From Achromobacter seleniivolatilans (GTDB taxonomy: Bacteria; Pseudomonadota; Gammaproteobacteria; Burkholderiales; Burkholderiaceae_B): a stretch of 64,000 bases of DNA. Positions 61,740-64,000 of the stretch are shown piece after piece; within the stretch, counting starts at the first letter, position 1; the number at the start of each line of letters is the position of its first letter. The position numbers and the translations under genes are program-made. The notes beneath the pieces are model-generated. The model saw nothing but the letters and a program-made list of their open reading frames with translations, was not told the DNA's origin and did no database searches. The stretch covers positions 6,200,001-6,264,000 of the forward strand of contig NZ_CP132976.1 of NCBI RefSeq assembly GCF_030864005.1, in the 5' to 3' direction.

Positions 61740-62732
61740 ATGTCCATACCTCGCATATTGGGTGCGTCGATCTTGATTGCGAGCGCCTTGATGCTTGGAG
61801 CTTGCAAAGAAGAACCGGCCAGCGCGCCGCCGGCCAAGGCCGAGCAGTCTGCGGCCGCGCAAGCGGAATTCATCAAGTTCAATTTGTACCTTGCCACCGC
61901 GCGCGGCATCATTCCCCAGTTCAAGACCGTACTGGAGCGCTATCAGACCTATGTAGTGCCGAACCTTAAGGGCGACCGGCCGCTGCGTAGTCTGAGCATC
62001 AATAGCAATCAGGAAATTGCACGCACGCGCGAGGCCCTGGAAAATGCCATGCAGGTGGATGCCGTTCTTCCGCAGGTAGACGCATCAGCCCAAGCATTTG
62101 CCGACGCCTTGGCGGCCTTGGCGCCGTTGAATCAGGAGCTGGAGGCGTATGCAAAGTCCAAGGCCTATGTGTCGGATGGCGGCGCGTTGGTGCGGCAGAA
62201 AAACGATGCCTACGAGGCCGCGCTGACGCTCGTGGTCCAGCAGGAAGCCGCTTTCTTGAATGGCGTTGCCAAACGCGACCGCTTCAATACGCAGGCCGCA
62301 TTCGACAATGCCGAGAAAGACTCTACCGCCTATTACCGCGCAGGGCTGGTGTATTACGGAAAAATCAGCATTGACGAGGCCCAGGGAGTTTTCGATGGCA
62401 CGGGTCTGGGCGCGCGAGCGGACGCCTTCGCGCAGGCGCAGGAAAAGATGAACGAGATGGCGCGTGGATACGACAAAAGCACGCGCAGGGCGAATCCCAA
62501 GGGATGCCCCAGCGTGATGAACGTGATCAACGCGTATCTGAACGCGGGCCGGACGATAGAAGAAAGCAGCCGCAGCGGACGCTACGGCCCCGCAGCGGTT
62601 TTAAGCGGCGGCATCAATCCCATGCTGCGCGATGCCAGCCAATTTCGCCAGTCGTTCAACAACCTGACGAACGCGCTGGACGCGACCCAGGGGCGTAGCG
62701 CCTACGACAACCAGGCGTTGCGGCATTGCTGA
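61740..62732 (+). CDS. YiiG-like lipoprotein (DUF3829)
   Basis: The 330-residue protein has lipobox LGAC with Cys21-like position and a helical DUF3829 domain (IIPQFKTVLERYQTYV, NAEKDSTAYYRAGLVYYG, TRRANPKGCPSVMNVINAYLN). ATG 61740 has GGGAG. It is an outer-membrane or periplasmic lipoprotein of unknown role. The convergent PAP2 gene lies close behind. Confidence 0.85.
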   Translation: MSIPRILGASILIASALMLGACKEEPASAPPAKAEQSAAAQAEFIKFNLYLATARGIIPQFKTVLERYQTYVVPNLKGDRPLRSLSINSNQEIARTREALENAMQVDAVLPQVDASAQAFADALAALAPLNQELEAYAKSKAYVSDGGALVRQKNDAYEAALTLVVQQEAAFLNGVAKRDRFNTQAAFDNAEKDSTAYYRAGLVYYGKISIDEAQGVFDGTGLGARADAFAQAQEKMNEMARGYDKSTRRANPKGCPSVMNVINAYLNAGRTIEESSRSGRYGPAAVLSGGINPMLRDASQFRQSFNNLTNALDATQGRSAYDNQALRHC

Positions 62733-62745
62733 TGGCCACAGGGGC

Positions 62746-63351
62746 CTAGGCGCGAATCCAGCCTCTTGCGATGGGCAGGGCCAGTACTTTGCGGTACAGG
62801 CTCTGAGCCACGGCTGTCAGCGGTTCACCGATGCGGTTCCACACGGGCAAGATCAAACCCGCAGCGACGGGAGCCAAGATCAGTCCGCCTGCGATGTCCA
62901 GCGGAAAATGCACGCCCAGATAAACGCGAGACGTGCCGACGATCGCGGCGAGCACCAAGGTTGCCCAGCCCCAGCCGGCCCAGCGCCGGTCAAAGATCAG
63001 CGCAAACGCCATCGCCGCAATGATGATGGTGTGGTTGCTGGGGAACGATGCCGTGGCCTTGTGTGCAAAGAAGGCTTGGCCCAGTCCGATCGTGAAGGGG
63101 CGGGGGTGCGGCCACAGCGCGCCGCACAGGTAGCTGATGCACAGCGCTGCGGCGATGCTGGCCAGCGCCTTCAGGGCCAGGTTGCGTTGCGTCTGGCCGC
63201 CCCATAGCCAGATGGCGGCCAGCGCGCCCGGCACCAGCAGGATCAGCTTGTTGGCCACCAGCATGGCGGCATGGATGCGCCAGACGGGTGTGTTCGGATC
63301 GGCGTTGATCAGAAGAAAAAGGGACTGATTAAAGCTTTCCAGGAAACTCAT
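62746..63351 (-). CDS. PAP2-family undecaprenyl-diphosphatase-type phosphatase
   Basis: The 201-residue protein has six helices and PAP2 motifs: HPRP (in WPHPRPFTIG), FPSNHT and GTSRVYLGVHFPLDI. Undecaprenyl-pyrophosphate recycling (BcrC type) is likely. ATG 63351 starts the gene. Confidence 0.88.
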   Translation of the reverse strand: MSFLESFNQSLFLLINADPNTPVWRIHAAMLVANKLILLVPGALAAIWLWGGQTQRNLALKALASIAAALCISYLCGALWPHPRPFTIGLGQAFFAHKATASFPSNHTIIIAAMAFALIFDRRWAGWGWATLVLAAIVGTSRVYLGVHFPLDIAGGLILAPVAAGLILPVWNRIGEPLTAVAQSLYRKVLALPIARGWIRA

Positions 63352-63441
63352 GACGTGTCATCGAAGCGTAATACTCAATAGCCGCGATGGTAATGAGGTT
63401 ACCCGTCAGTCCGCTTACAAAATGCGCCGGAGTGCGCGGTT

Positions 63442-63870
63442 TTACTTCTGGATGCGTTTGCCGTCGGCGCTGATTACCTTTTCGCCGTCTTCTTTGGTGA
63501 ACTCGCCTTGTTGTGCTGCGGGCAGAATGTCCAGCACCAGTTCGGACGGACGGCACAGGCGTGCGCCCAATGGAGTAGATACAAAGGGACGGTTCAGCAG
63601 AATCGGGTGCTGTTCAATGGCGTCCAGCAGCGCATCTTCCGCAAGCGATACGTCATCCAAGCCCAGTTCCAGATAGGGCGTGCCTTTTTCGCGGAGCGCG
63701 TCGCGCACGCTGATGCCGGCCTGCTTGAACAGCGCCTTCAAAGTAGCGCGCGACGGCGGCGTTTCCAGATACAGCACAACTTCCGGCTCGATGCCCGCGT
63801 TGCGGATCATGGCCAGGGTATTGCGGGACGTGCCGCACTTGGGGTTGTGATAGATGGTTACGTTGGACAT
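63442..63870 (-). CDS. arsC: arsenate reductase, glutaredoxin type
   Basis: The 142-residue protein has YHNPKCGTSRNTLAMI with catalytic cysteine and the ArsC C-terminal motif (NRPFVSTPLGARLCRP). It reduces arsenate to arsenite, or is a family member such as YffB/Spx-like. ATG 63870 is preferred to the extended frame to 63915. No ars operon neighbours are visible. Confidence 0.85.
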   Translation of the reverse strand: MSNVTIYHNPKCGTSRNTLAMIRNAGIEPEVVLYLETPPSRATLKALFKQAGISVRDALREKGTPYLELGLDDVSLAEDALLDAIEQHPILLNRPFVSTPLGARLCRPSELVLDILPAAQQGEFTKEDGEKVISADGKRIQK

Positions 63871-63935
63871 GGGGGTTCCTCTTTGCGGTGATTCGTCAGG
63901 CAAGGCAGTGAGCATAGTGCAAACGCGGCGGTCCT

Positions 63936-64000
63936 TCAGGCACGCAGTTTCTTGCCCAGCCGCCGCCAGCCGATCACGACACCCGTCAGGCTCATCGCCA
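63936..64000 (-). CDS. C-terminal end of a membrane protein, possibly PepSY_TM family (truncated)
   Basis: The window edge leaves about 20 residues ending in MSLTGVVIGWRRLGKKLRA before the stop at 63936. A helix followed by WRR and basic residues resembles the end of PepSY-associated TM proteins. The call is tentative. Confidence 0.35.
   Translation of the reverse strand, partial: AMSLTGVVIGWRRLGKKLRA

Noticed and set aside
1..64000. Search by eye for tRNA, rRNA, CRISPR arrays, insertion sequences or prophage
   Set aside because: No cloverleaf-like sequence, regular repeat array, transposase or phage gene was recognised; the window reads as core chromosome.

Overview
The window is GC-rich (AT-rich only in a few intergenic spots) and densely coded. 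It looks like chromosome from a betaproteobacterium of the Alcaligenaceae (Achromobacter/Bordetella type). The main grounds are an intact hurIR-bhuRSTUV haem locus of Bordetella architecture, cyoABCD beside a RegB/RegA-type redox two-component system, several DUF4148 small secreted proteins typical of Burkholderiales, and a MaeB malic enzyme with a phosphotransacetylase tail. I found no rRNA, tRNA, CRISPR array, insertion sequence or prophage.

Layout. 1-1.7 kb: end of a MarR regulator, a DMT-family exporter and a small two-helix protein resembling a potassium-channel pore. 1.87-9.84 kb: a tightly coupled five-gene operon (SWIM zinc finger, DUF5691/HEAT-like, YehL-type MoxR AAA+ ATPase, DUF5682 with TraB-like signatures, vWA/MIDAS protein). 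This is the best candidate for an uncharacterised system. 9.8-15.3 kb: AraC regulator, two paralogous lipoproteins, a LysR regulator divergent from maeB. 15.4-18.2 kb: small secreted proteins, including a duplicated DUF4148 cassette, then a methyltransferase and slyX. 18.3-27.4 kb: a PqqU/YncD-like TonB receptor, a NifQ-like protein outside any nif cluster, and two very large secreted ankyrin proteins built from three copies of one module.

27.5-40.3 kb is a respiratory and copper region. It holds cyoABCD, regA-regB with a candidate RegA operator and FNR box upstream of cyoA, a third DUF4148 protein, a PCuAC chaperone, SCO and DUF2946. It also holds an unusual alpha/beta-hydrolase-SnoaL-ACBP fusion with a cysteine nucleophile, a MASE1-PAS sensor without output domain, and a degenerate LytM lipoprotein. 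40.3-50.8 kb: a cystine-type amino-acid ABC transporter, a P1/DmpA-type peptidase, a haemolysin-III protein, kynureninase with its Lrp-type regulator and an amino-acid permease, a VOC protein, a WYL regulator, a periplasmic 2H-phosphoesterase-like protein and a CopD-like membrane protein.

50.8-58.9 kb: the haem operon, with a Fur-box-like site, ECF sigma and anti-sigma genes, receptor, haem-handling protein, periplasmic binding protein, permease and ATPase. It is a complete cell-surface-signalling haem import system. 58.9-64 kb: yajQ, an Ada-AlkA repair protein and ogt diverging from a 49-bp palindrome, a DUF3829 lipoprotein, a PAP2 phosphatase, ArsC-family reductase and the tail of a membrane protein. 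All calls come from reading the sequence and remembered family signatures; no database search was run.
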